Positions 55,367 to 63,036 of a DNA stretch of 64,000 bases are shown piece after piece. The first letter of the stretch is position 1; the number at the start of each line of letters is the position of its first letter. The stretch covers positions 1-64,000 of the forward strand of contig JBIQJM010000006.1 of the NCBI GenBank assembly GCA_044507525.1. The letters run 5' to 3'. The notes under the pieces were generated by a model. That model was not told the DNA's origin and did no database searches. It worked only from the letters and a program-made list of their open reading frames with translations. The position numbers and the translations under genes are program-made. Source of the stretch: Zeimonas sp044507525. GTDB lineage: Bacteria > Pseudomonadota > Gammaproteobacteria > Burkholderiales > Burkholderiaceae_E.

Positions 55367-57469
55367 ATGGATTTCTTCGCCCATCAGGACCGGGCGCGGA
55401 TGCGCTCGCGACGGCTCGTTGCGCTCTTCCTGCTCGCGCTCGTCGCCGTGGTCGTCGGCGTCGATCTCGCGGCGTACGCCGGATGGCGGCTGCTTGCCGC
55501 CGGCGCGCCGCCGCCGCGCTTCTTCCTCGAGACGAACACCTTCGTCACGGTGCTGATCGTCGTCGGCGGCGCATGGGTCGAGACGCATCGGCTGCGCGAG
55601 GGCGCGTCGGCACTCGCCGGCCGGCTCGGGGCACGCCCGCTCGACGACGGCGAGCCGCTGCACCGGCGGCTGCGCGACGTCGCCGAGGAGGCGGCGATCG
55701 GCGCCGGCGTTCCCGTTCCCCTGCTCTTCGTGCTCGACGATCCGTCGATCAACGCGCTCGCCGCCGGGGAAAGCCCCGCGCACGCGGCGGTGATCGTCAC
55801 CCGCGGCGCGCTCGAGCGGCTGGAGCGCGCCGAGCTGCAGGGCGTCGTCGCGCACGAGATCGCGCACATCGTCGGCGGCGACAGCGCGACGAACGCGCAG
55901 CTCGCCGGCGCGCTGTACGGCCTGCTCTCGCTGCATCTGCTCGGCGCGAAGATGCTCGCCTCGGCCTTCGACTGGTCGGGCTCCGCACAGCGCTTCTTTC
56001 CGCTGCGCATCGTGCTCGCCGTCGCGGGCCTGCTGCTGTCGGCGGTGGGTTGGCTCGGCGTCGCCGCGGCGCAGCTGCTGCGTGCCGGCATCAGCCGTCA
56101 ACGCGAATTCCTCGCCGATGCGCTCGCGGTGCAGATCACGCGCGACCGCGACGGGCTCGGCGGCGCATTGCGGCGCATCGCCGGCGAGAAGCAGGCGGCG
56201 CTGCGCGTGCGCTACGCACCGCTCGTCGCGCATTTCCTGCTCGTTCCGCCGGCGGCGGGCGCAGACGCGCTGAATACGCACCCGCCGCTGGCCGAGCGCA
56301 TCCGACGCCTCTACGGGCGTTCGATGCCGGCGATCGTCGCCGACGACCGCAGCGCGCGCGCCGGGCGCGACGCGGCGGCTCGCCCGGCGCCGACCGCGGC
56401 CGCGGCCCTCCATGGCGAGACTGCGGCGGCCGGCGCGCTGCACGCCGGTGCGGGGGCGCACGACGCGATGCAGGACGAGGCCGGCTGCTCCGATGCGATG
56501 GACTGCGGCGCCGCCGCGTACCTCGAGACGATCCCCTACGCTCGGGTGGACCGATCCGACGTCGACCCGACGACGTGGTTCGCAGGCGCGGCGGCGAACG
56601 ACGGATCGCGCGCGGCTTCGCGCGCCGCCGCGTCGCCGGCTTCGCGACTCGTCGAACGCATCCGCGCGGCCTCGCTCGGCTACGAGAGCGCCGGCTGCTG
56701 GCTCGAGGCGCTGGTCGGCGGCGCGCAGGACGGCAGCCCGTGCCGCGGCGACGAAACGATCGATGCCAGCCTGCACGAGGCGCTGGCCTGGGTGCTGTCG
56801 CCGGCGGGCGCCGCGCTGCGGGTGCCCCTGCTCGAGCTGCTGCTCGCGCGCGTGCGGCGATGGAGCAGCGCGCATCGGCGCGAGCTGCTCGACCGGTGCC
56901 GGCGTGCCGTCGAGCGCGACGGGCGCGTCGATTCCTCCGAGTGGGTGTACTACACGCTGGCGCGCCACCGCCTGCTGCCCGTATCGCCCGGCACGCAGCG
57001 CGCGCGCCGCTCGACGGTCTCGCAACTCGAGCAGAGCCGCGCGCTCGCCGCGCTGTTCGCGATGGCTTCGGCGATCGGCGAGGCCTCGGCACGCAACACG
57101 CGCGACGCGCTTGCCGATGCCGCGGCGATGCTCGACGTGCAGCCGCCCGCCGCGACGCCCGACGAGGTCGGGACGGCCGAGCTGACGCGCGCGCTCGACG
57201 TGCTGCTCGGCCTGCCGCCGCTGTCGAAGCCGGTCCTGATGAAGGTGCTGCGCAGGCTCGCGCGAACACCCGGCGACCCGAACTACGAAGCGTTCCTGCG
57301 CGCGGTGGCCGCGGCGATCGACTGCCCCGCGCCGCGCGGGACGGCGGTTGCGCAGCGGGCCCACGCGATGTCCGCACGCGGGCCGGCTTCGGCGCGCGCG
57401 TCGCGCGCCCTGCACGACGCCCGCGAACGAAGCCTCGCCGACGCCGAGGCGCTGGGCGTCCAGGGCTGA
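55367..57469 (+). CDS. M48 family membrane metalloprotease with long C-terminal region
   Basis: This 700-residue protein has membrane helices at about 16-38 and 54-70, then a zinc protease domain with H163-E-I-A-H167 (VVAHEIAHIVGG) and E247 in QREFLADALAV. Further helices lie near 180-200 and 210-235. Residues 320-700 are Ala-rich at first and then helical (HRRELLDRCRRAVERDGRV, SSEWVYYTLARHRLL), of unknown role and not seen in HtpX. The LemA gene precedes it. Membrane-protein quality control is the usual role of such proteases; no substrate can be named. Confidence 0.9.
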   Translation: MDFFAHQDRARMRSRRLVALFLLALVAVVVGVDLAAYAGWRLLAAGAPPPRFFLETNTFVTVLIVVGGAWVETHRLREGASALAGRLGARPLDDGEPLHRRLRDVAEEAAIGAGVPVPLLFVLDDPSINALAAGESPAHAAVIVTRGALERLERAELQGVVAHEIAHIVGGDSATNAQLAGALYGLLSLHLLGAKMLASAFDWSGSAQRFFPLRIVLAVAGLLLSAVGWLGVAAAQLLRAGISRQREFLADALAVQITRDRDGLGGALRRIAGEKQAALRVRYAPLVAHFLLVPPAAGADALNTHPPLAERIRRLYGRSMPAIVADDRSARAGRDAAARPAPTAAAALHGETAAAGALHAGAGAHDAMQDEAGCSDAMDCGAAAYLETIPYARVDRSDVDPTTWFAGAAANDGSRAASRAAASPASRLVERIRAASLGYESAGCWLEALVGGAQDGSPCRGDETIDASLHEALAWVLSPAGAALRVPLLELLLARVRRWSSAHRRELLDRCRRAVERDGRVDSSEWVYYTLARHRLLPVSPGTQRARRSTVSQLEQSRALAALFAMASAIGEASARNTRDALADAAAMLDVQPPAATPDEVGTAELTRALDVLLGLPPLSKPVLMKVLRRLARTPGDPNYEAFLRAVAAAIDCPAPRGTAVAQRAHAMSARGPASARASRALHDARERSLADAEALGVQG

Positions 57470-57578
57470 ACCGGTACCGCGGTCGGCGACGACGGCCGCC
57501 GTTGCAGCGCTGGCCGGGGCGGCCTGTCACGGCCGCGCGTCGCTGTGCCAGAATCGCCGGCGCGAGGCGAACGGCACG

Positions 57579-59486
57579 ATGAGCTCCGAACACGGGAACG
57601 ACGGGCGGCCCGGCGGGAACGCAGCGGCGACGAGGCGCAGCGTGCGAATCGGCGGCGCCTCGGGCTTCTGGGGCGACAGTGCGCTCGGCGCCGCGCAACT
57701 GGTCGCGCAGGGCGACGTCGACTATCTCGTCTTCGACTATCTCGCCGAGACGACGATGGCGATCCTCGCCGGCGCCCGGTTGCGCGACCCCGCGCGCGGA
57801 TACGCAACCGATTTCGTCGACGTCGCGATGAGATCGGTGCTGCGCGAGGTCGTCGCGCGCGGAATCCGCGTCGTGAGCAATGCCGGCGGGGTGAACCCGC
57901 GCGCCTGCGCGGATGCGCTCGCCGCGCTCGCTCGGCAGGAGGGCGTCGAAGTCGCGGTTGCCGTCGTCGAAGGCGACGACGCGATGCCGGTCCTCGACGA
58001 CCTGCGCCGCCGGGCCGCCGCGGAAGGGGACGACGCAGCAGTCCTCGACGTCGAAGGACGACCGCTGCCGCCGACGCTGCTCAGCGCCAATGCGTACCTG
58101 GGGGCGCTGCCGATCCGCGCCGCGCTCGAGGCAGGCGCCCGGATCGTGGTCACCGGCCGCTGCGTCGATTCGGCGGTCACGCTGGGCGCGCTGATGCACG
58201 CCTTCGACTGGCGGCACGACGACTACGACCGGCTCGCCGCCGGCAGCCTCGCCGGTCACCTGATCGAGTGCGGCTGCCAGGCCACCGGCGGACTGCACAC
58301 CGACTGGCAGACCGTGCCCGACTGGCCGAACATCGGCTATCCGATCGTCGAGTGCACGGCCGACGGCGCCTTCGTCGTCACCAAGCCGCCGGGTACCGGC
58401 GGCAAGGTCAGCCCCGCCGTCGTCGCGGAGCAGCTGCTCTACGAGATCGGCGATCCGCGCGCCTACCGGCTGCCCGACGTCGTCTGCGATTTCACGAAGG
58501 TGCGCCTGGCGGCCGACGGCGACGACCGCGTGCACGTGAGCGGCGTGCGCGGCCGCACGCCCGACGACCGGTACAAGGTGAGCGCGACGCAGATGGACGG
58601 GTACCGCTCGAGCGCAACGCTGACGATCGTCGGCATCGACGCGGCCGCGAAGGCGCGGCGCACCGGCGAGGCGATCCTCGCGCGCACGCGCGCGATGTTC
58701 GAGCGGCTCGGCTGGCCCGACTACACCGCGTCGCTCGTCGAAGTGCTCGGCGTCGAGTCGGGCTACGGCCCGCATGCGAACCCCGCGCTGCAGGCGACGC
58801 GCGAAGCGGTACTGCGGGTGTCGGTCCGCCATCCGAAGCGCGAGGCGCTCGAGCTGTTCGCGCGCGAGATCGCTCCGGCGGGAACGTCGTGGGCGCCGGG
58901 CACCACCGGTGCCTCCGGGCGTCCGACGGTCTCGCCGTCGATCCGGCAGCTCGGATTCTTCGTCGACAAGGCGCGCTTCTCGCCGACGGTGTCGTTTGCG
59001 GGCGAGCGCCTCGTGGTGCCGATCCCGGTCGGTGCGGCGGCAGTCGGCACGCCGGAAGGCGCGGGCAGCGCCGAGGAGGCGCAGGCGCCCGAACAGCCGG
59101 CGGCAGCCGGTGCCCACTTCGTCGACGTGCCGTTGATCCGGCTCGCCTGGGCGCGCAGCGGCGACAAGGGCGACACCGCGAACATCGGCGTCGTCGCGCG
59201 CAGCGCCGCGTTCGTACCGATACTGCGCGAACAGCTGAGCGCCGCGCGCGTTGCAGCGCATCTCGCCCATCTGGTCGACGGCCCGGTCGCGCGCTACGAG
59301 CTGCCCGGCATCGCCGCCTTCAATTTCGTCTGCGAACGCGCCCTCGGCGGCGGCGGCATGGCCTCGCTGCGCAACGATCCGCTCGGCAAGGGGATGGCGC
59401 AGATTCTCCTGTCGATGCCGATCCGCGTCGACGCGCGCCTGCTCGGGGCCGATCCGTCCGCCCTGGGGGCGGCGAACAGGCCCTAG
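57579..59486 (+). CDS. AtuA family protein (acyclic terpene utilisation, DUF1446)
   Basis: This 635-residue protein has the AtuA/DUF1446 domain (about 20-480) starting RIGGASGFWGDSALGAAQL, with the motif ARIVVTGRCVDSAVTLGAL near 195 and TKPPGTGGKVSP near 270. A C-terminal AtuA-like small domain (about 540-630) has LIRLAWARSGDKGDTANIG. In Pseudomonas AtuA takes part in citronellol/geraniol catabolism, but many homologues lie in other acyl-CoA clusters. The stop TAG overlaps the stop of the convergent VOC gene. The nearby dehydratase, dehydrogenase and CoA-transferase suggest one pathway. Confidence 0.88.
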   Translation: MSSEHGNDGRPGGNAAATRRSVRIGGASGFWGDSALGAAQLVAQGDVDYLVFDYLAETTMAILAGARLRDPARGYATDFVDVAMRSVLREVVARGIRVVSNAGGVNPRACADALAALARQEGVEVAVAVVEGDDAMPVLDDLRRRAAAEGDDAAVLDVEGRPLPPTLLSANAYLGALPIRAALEAGARIVVTGRCVDSAVTLGALMHAFDWRHDDYDRLAAGSLAGHLIECGCQATGGLHTDWQTVPDWPNIGYPIVECTADGAFVVTKPPGTGGKVSPAVVAEQLLYEIGDPRAYRLPDVVCDFTKVRLAADGDDRVHVSGVRGRTPDDRYKVSATQMDGYRSSATLTIVGIDAAAKARRTGEAILARTRAMFERLGWPDYTASLVEVLGVESGYGPHANPALQATREAVLRVSVRHPKREALELFAREIAPAGTSWAPGTTGASGRPTVSPSIRQLGFFVDKARFSPTVSFAGERLVVPIPVGAAAVGTPEGAGSAEEAQAPEQPAAAGAHFVDVPLIRLAWARSGDKGDTANIGVVARSAAFVPILREQLSAARVAAHLAHLVDGPVARYELPGIAAFNFVCERALGGGGMASLRNDPLGKGMAQILLSMPIRVDARLLGADPSALGAANRP

Positions 59487-59863
59487 TCGGCGCGCTCCGA
59501 GATCTCGATCAGGTTCAGGTCGGGATCGCGCACGTAGACCGAACGCAGCCGGAAGCTCGCTCCGGTGCGCAGCACCGGGCCTTCGACGATCGGAACGCCT
59601 GCCTCGTGCAGGCGCTCGATCGCCTCGTCGAGCCCTACCGCGGCGATGAAGCACAGGTCGAGTGCGCCGGGAACGGGCAGGTGCGCCTTCGGTTCGTGCT
59701 CGCGGCCCTTCACGTGCAGGTTGATCTTCTGCGTCCCGAAGCGGAACGCGATCCGCCCTTCGCCGAAGCGCTCGAGCGTCATGCCGAGCGCTTCGGTGTA
59801 GAAGCGGATGCAGGCGTCGGGGTGCGCGGTGGTGAGCACGAGGTGATCGAGGCGGTCGATCAT
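59483..59863 (-). CDS. Small VOC-family protein, glyoxalase/dioxygenase-like
   Basis: The 126-residue single-domain VOC protein contains RLDHLVLTTAHPDACIRFY (possible metal His), QKINLHVKG, and the terminal NLIEISERAD with a possible metal Glu. Such proteins include lyases, epimerases and dioxygenases. The ATG overlaps the LysR stop by four bases, so regulator and VOC protein are co-translated. Its stop overlaps that of the AtuA gene on the other strand. Substrate unknown. Confidence 0.85.
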   Translation of the reverse strand: MIDRLDHLVLTTAHPDACIRFYTEALGMTLERFGEGRIAFRFGTQKINLHVKGREHEPKAHLPVPGALDLCFIAAVGLDEAIERLHEAGVPIVEGPVLRTGASFRLRSVYVRDPDLNLIEISERAD

Positions 59864-60795
59864 CGTCCTGGTTCTCCGGTGGCGGTTTCCTCGGACGCCC
59901 GTCGGGCGTCCTCCTTCAGCAATTCGACCAGATCGAGGGCGAAGGAAGGCAGGCTGCTGAGACTCCGTGCACAGATCACCAGGCGCCTGAGCGCCCAATC
60001 GTCTCGCAGAGGCACGATCCGGATCGCCATCGTGCGGGCATGCCGCGAGGCGGCCGACGCCGGCAGCACGCCGACGCCGATCCCCGCCTCGATCATCCGG
60101 CATGCGGTCTCGAAGTTGCCGACCTGGATGCGAAAGCGCAGTTTCCGATGCAGGTCGTCGCAGACGCGCCGCATGAACGCGTGGATCGCGCTTGCCTCGT
60201 GCAGGCCGACCTGGTCGAAGTCGAAGGCGCGCACGAAGTCGATCGCGGTCTCGGCGGCGAGCGGATGGCCGGCGTTCACCACCAGCGCGAGGCGATCCTC
60301 GCGATAGGGAATCGTCTCCAGCCTTCCGGTGCGCACCGTGCCGGCGACGATTCCCAGGTCGGTCTGGCCGTCGAGCACGGCTCGCACGATCTCGTCGCTC
60401 GAACGTTCGCGCAGGTCCACGTTCACGTCGGGGTGCTGCAGCAGGAAGGTGCGCAGCACCTGCGGAAGGAACTCGCTCGATGCGGTCGTGTTCGCGAACA
60501 GGCGCAGGTGCCCCTTGATGCCGCTCGCATACTCCTGCAGGTCGGCGCGCAGGTGCTCGAGCTGCGCGAGCACCGCGCGCGCGTGCTGCACGAAAGCGAG
60601 TCCCGGCGGCGTCAGCTCGACGCCCTGGCTCGACCGGTGCAGCAGTCTCGCGCCGACGCGTTCCTCGAGGTGCTTGACGCGCGCGCTCGCCGCCGGCAGC
60701 GACAGGTGCATCGCCGCCGCGCCGCCGGTCAGGCTCTCGGCTTCGGCGATGCGGACGAGCAGGCGCAGGTCGATCAGGTCGAAGTGCAGGGACAT
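59860..60795 (-). CDS. LysR-family transcriptional regulator
   Basis: This 311-residue LysR regulator has an N-terminal winged helix (about 3-62, LRLLVRIAEAESLTGGAAAMHLS) and a periplasmic-binding-like effector domain (about 90-295, beginning GHLRLFANTTASSEFLP). The ATG at 60795 is the family-typical start. It is divergent from the FAS1/MaoC dehydratase gene with a 146-bp gap holding an inverted repeat, so it probably controls the dehydratase, dehydrogenase and CoA-transferase genes. The effector is likely an acid or acyl-CoA of that pathway. Confidence 0.93.
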   Translation of the reverse strand: MSLHFDLIDLRLLVRIAEAESLTGGAAAMHLSLPAASARVKHLEERVGARLLHRSSQGVELTPPGLAFVQHARAVLAQLEHLRADLQEYASGIKGHLRLFANTTASSEFLPQVLRTFLLQHPDVNVDLRERSSDEIVRAVLDGQTDLGIVAGTVRTGRLETIPYREDRLALVVNAGHPLAAETAIDFVRAFDFDQVGLHEASAIHAFMRRVCDDLHRKLRFRIQVGNFETACRMIEAGIGVGVLPASAASRHARTMAIRIVPLRDDWALRRLVICARSLSSLPSFALDLVELLKEDARRASEETATGEPGR

Positions 60796-60876
60796 GGGTG
60801 ATCCGGCTCGCGAGCCTGCACCGCAGTCTACCCGCGCGCCCCGTGCCCTTCGGCTGCGACGAAGGCCCCGTTTCCG

Positions 60877-60914
60877 GAATGCGAATTGTCTCCGGCGCGG
60901 CTTTTCGCGCATTC
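60877..60914. promoter_or_regulatory. Inverted repeat GAATGCG-N24-CGCATTC, candidate LysR site
   Basis: The perfect 7-bp arms lie between the LysR gene and the dehydratase gene. The gap also has the palindrome TTCCGGAA at 60872-60879. LysR proteins bind about 50-60 bp in such divergent gaps. The exact recognition site is a guess. Confidence 0.35.
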
Positions 60915-60941
60915 TTGGACTTTCCGGGGCAGCCTAGGACC

Positions 60942-61868
60942 ATGGATCTCGAACATCTTCGGCAGTGGATCGGGCGCAGCGAGCGCACCGTCGATCACGT
61001 GGACGCCGCCCGAGTCGTGCAGCTCGCCGTCACCCTCGACCGCGACGACGCGCAGGGCCGCGCCGGCGACGAATTGCCGCCGCTGTGGCACTGGATGTTC
61101 TTCGCGCCGGCCGCTCCGGCGTCGCAGCTCGGCCCCGATGGCCATCCCCGCCGCGGCGGCTTCCTGCCGCCGGTGCCGCTGCCGCGGCGCATGTGGGCCG
61201 GCGGGCGGCTGGGCTTCGAGCGTGCGCTGCGCGTCGGCGACGAGATCGTGCGCGTATCGCGGATCGCGGACGTCCAGGGCAAGCAGGGGCGCAGCGGCTC
61301 GCTCGTCTTCGTCACCGTGCAGCACGAGATCTCCGATGCGCGCGGAGTCGCGATCCGCGAGGAGCACGACATCGTCTACCGCGACGAGCCGAAGCCTGCG
61401 GCCGACGGCAAGCGCTCCGGCGCCCCGCGGGCGGCAGCGCCCGAGGCGGCATCGGCGAACGCCGATGCGAAGAAGGCGGCCGTCGCGCAGGCGGCCGATG
61501 CCGCGGGCATCGAAGAATTCGCCCGCCGCATCGTGCCCGACCCGGTGCTGCTGTTCCGCTACTCCGCGGTGACCTTCAACGGGCACCGCATCCACTACGA
61601 CCGCAGCTACGTCACCGGCGTCGAAGGCTACCCGGGCCTGGTCGTGCACGGCCCGCTGATCGCCACCTTGCTGCTCGACCTGCTGCGCCGCGAGCGGCCG
61701 ACCGCCCGCGTGTCCCGCTTCTCGTTCAAGGCGCTGCGGCCGCTGTTCGACCTGCATCCCTTCGAGGTCTGCGGGCGTGCGGGCGGCGAGCATTCGTTCG
61801 ACCTGTGGGCGCGAAACCACGAGGGCCTGCTCGCGATGCAGGCGAGCGCCGAACTCCACCAGGATTGA
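60942..61868 (+). CDS. MaoC/FAS1-type acyl dehydratase (mesaconyl-C4-CoA hydratase-like)
   Basis: This 308-residue double hot-dog protein has an N-terminal FAS1-type dehydratase domain (about 5-150, LPPLWHWMFF then GGFLPPVPLPRRMWAGG). The C-terminal MaoC-like domain (about 195-305) contains VTFNGHRIHYDRSYV, the pattern of mesaconyl-C4-CoA hydratases. An Ala/Lys-rich linker joins them. It would hydrate or dehydrate a short or branched enoyl-CoA. It starts the acyl-CoA operon opposite the LysR gene; the dehydrogenase follows after four bases. The Shine-Dalgarno is weak. Confidence 0.88.
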   Translation: MDLEHLRQWIGRSERTVDHVDAARVVQLAVTLDRDDAQGRAGDELPPLWHWMFFAPAAPASQLGPDGHPRRGGFLPPVPLPRRMWAGGRLGFERALRVGDEIVRVSRIADVQGKQGRSGSLVFVTVQHEISDARGVAIREEHDIVYRDEPKPAADGKRSGAPRAAAPEAASANADAKKAAVAQAADAAGIEEFARRIVPDPVLLFRYSAVTFNGHRIHYDRSYVTGVEGYPGLVVHGPLIATLLLDLLRRERPTARVSRFSFKALRPLFDLHPFEVCGRAGGEHSFDLWARNHEGLLAMQASAELHQD

Positions 61869-61872
61869 CGCC

Positions 61873-63036
61873 ATGTCCGCCTCCCTGCAAGACCGCTACG
61901 AAGACATCCGCGACGGCGTGCGCGACCTGTGCAAGCAGTTTCCCGACGAGTATTTCCGCCGGATCGACGAGCAGCGCGCCTACCCCGAGGCCTTCGTCGA
62001 CGCGCTGACCAAGGCCGGCTGGATGGCCGCGCTGATCCCCACCGAATACGGTGGCTCGGGCCTGGGCCTCGCCGAGGCGTCGGTGATCATGGAGGAGATC
62101 AATCGCTGCGGCGGCAACTCCGGCGCGCTGCACGGCCAGATGTACAACATGGGAACCGTGCTGCGTCACGGCTCCGAGGAGCAGAAGCGCAAGTACCTGC
62201 CGGAGATCGCCTCGGGCAACCTGCGGCTGCAGTCGATGGCGGTCACGGAACCCACCACCGGCACCGACACGACGAAGCTGAAGACGACCGCGGTGCGCCA
62301 GGGCGACCGCTACGTCGTCAACGGGCAGAAGGTGTGGATCTCGCGCGTGCAGCACTCCGACCTGATGATCCTGCTCGCACGCACGACGCCGCTGGGCGAG
62401 GTGAAGAAGAAGTCCGAAGGCATGTCGGTGTTCATCGTCGACCTGCGCGAGGCGATCGGCAACGGGCTCGAGGTGCGACCGATCGCGAACATGGTGAACC
62501 ACGAGACGAACGAGCTCTTCTTCGAGAACCTCGAGATCCCGGCCGCGAACCTGATCGGCGAGGAAGGCCGGGGCTTCAAGTACATCCTCGACGGACTGAA
62601 CGCCGAACGCACGCTGATCGCCGCCGAATGCATCGGCGACGGCTACTGGTTCGTCGACCGCGTCACGCAATACGCGAAGGACCGCGTCGTCTTCGGGCGG
62701 CCGATCGGGCAGAACCAGGGCGTGCAGTTCCCGATCGCCGAGGCCTTCATCGAGGTCGAGGCGGCGAACCTGATGCGCTGGGAGGCGTGTCGCCTCTACG
62801 ACGCGCACCAGCCCTGCGGCGCGCAGGCGAACATGGCGAAGTACCTGGCGGCGAAGGCCTCGTGGGAAGCGGCCAACGCCTGCATCCAGTTCCACGGCGG
62901 CTTCGGCTTCGCCGCCGAGTACGACGTCGAGCGCAAGTTCCGCGAGACGCGCCTGTACCAGGTGGCGCCGATCTCGACGAACCTCATCCTCTCCTACGTC
63001 GCCGAGCACGTGCTCGGCCTGCCGAGGTCCTTCTGA
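61873..63036 (+). CDS. Acyl-CoA dehydrogenase family protein
   Basis: The 387-residue flavoenzyme has N-terminal helices, the FAD-contact strand LQSMAVTEPTTGTDTT near 125, WISRVQHSDL near 160, and C-terminal helices with FHGGFGFAAEYDVERKFRE. The usual C-terminal catalytic glutamate motif (YEG) is replaced by QVAPIS. A candidate base is E245 in LNAERTLIAAE, the position used by isovaleryl-CoA dehydrogenase. A branched-chain or other unusual acyl-CoA substrate is plausible. The TGA shares one base with the ATG of the CoA-transferase. Confidence 0.92.
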   Translation: MSASLQDRYEDIRDGVRDLCKQFPDEYFRRIDEQRAYPEAFVDALTKAGWMAALIPTEYGGSGLGLAEASVIMEEINRCGGNSGALHGQMYNMGTVLRHGSEEQKRKYLPEIASGNLRLQSMAVTEPTTGTDTTKLKTTAVRQGDRYVVNGQKVWISRVQHSDLMILLARTTPLGEVKKKSEGMSVFIVDLREAIGNGLEVRPIANMVNHETNELFFENLEIPAANLIGEEGRGFKYILDGLNAERTLIAAECIGDGYWFVDRVTQYAKDRVVFGRPIGQNQGVQFPIAEAFIEVEAANLMRWEACRLYDAHQPCGAQANMAKYLAAKASWEAANACIQFHGGFGFAAEYDVERKFRETRLYQVAPISTNLILSYVAEHVLGLPRSF

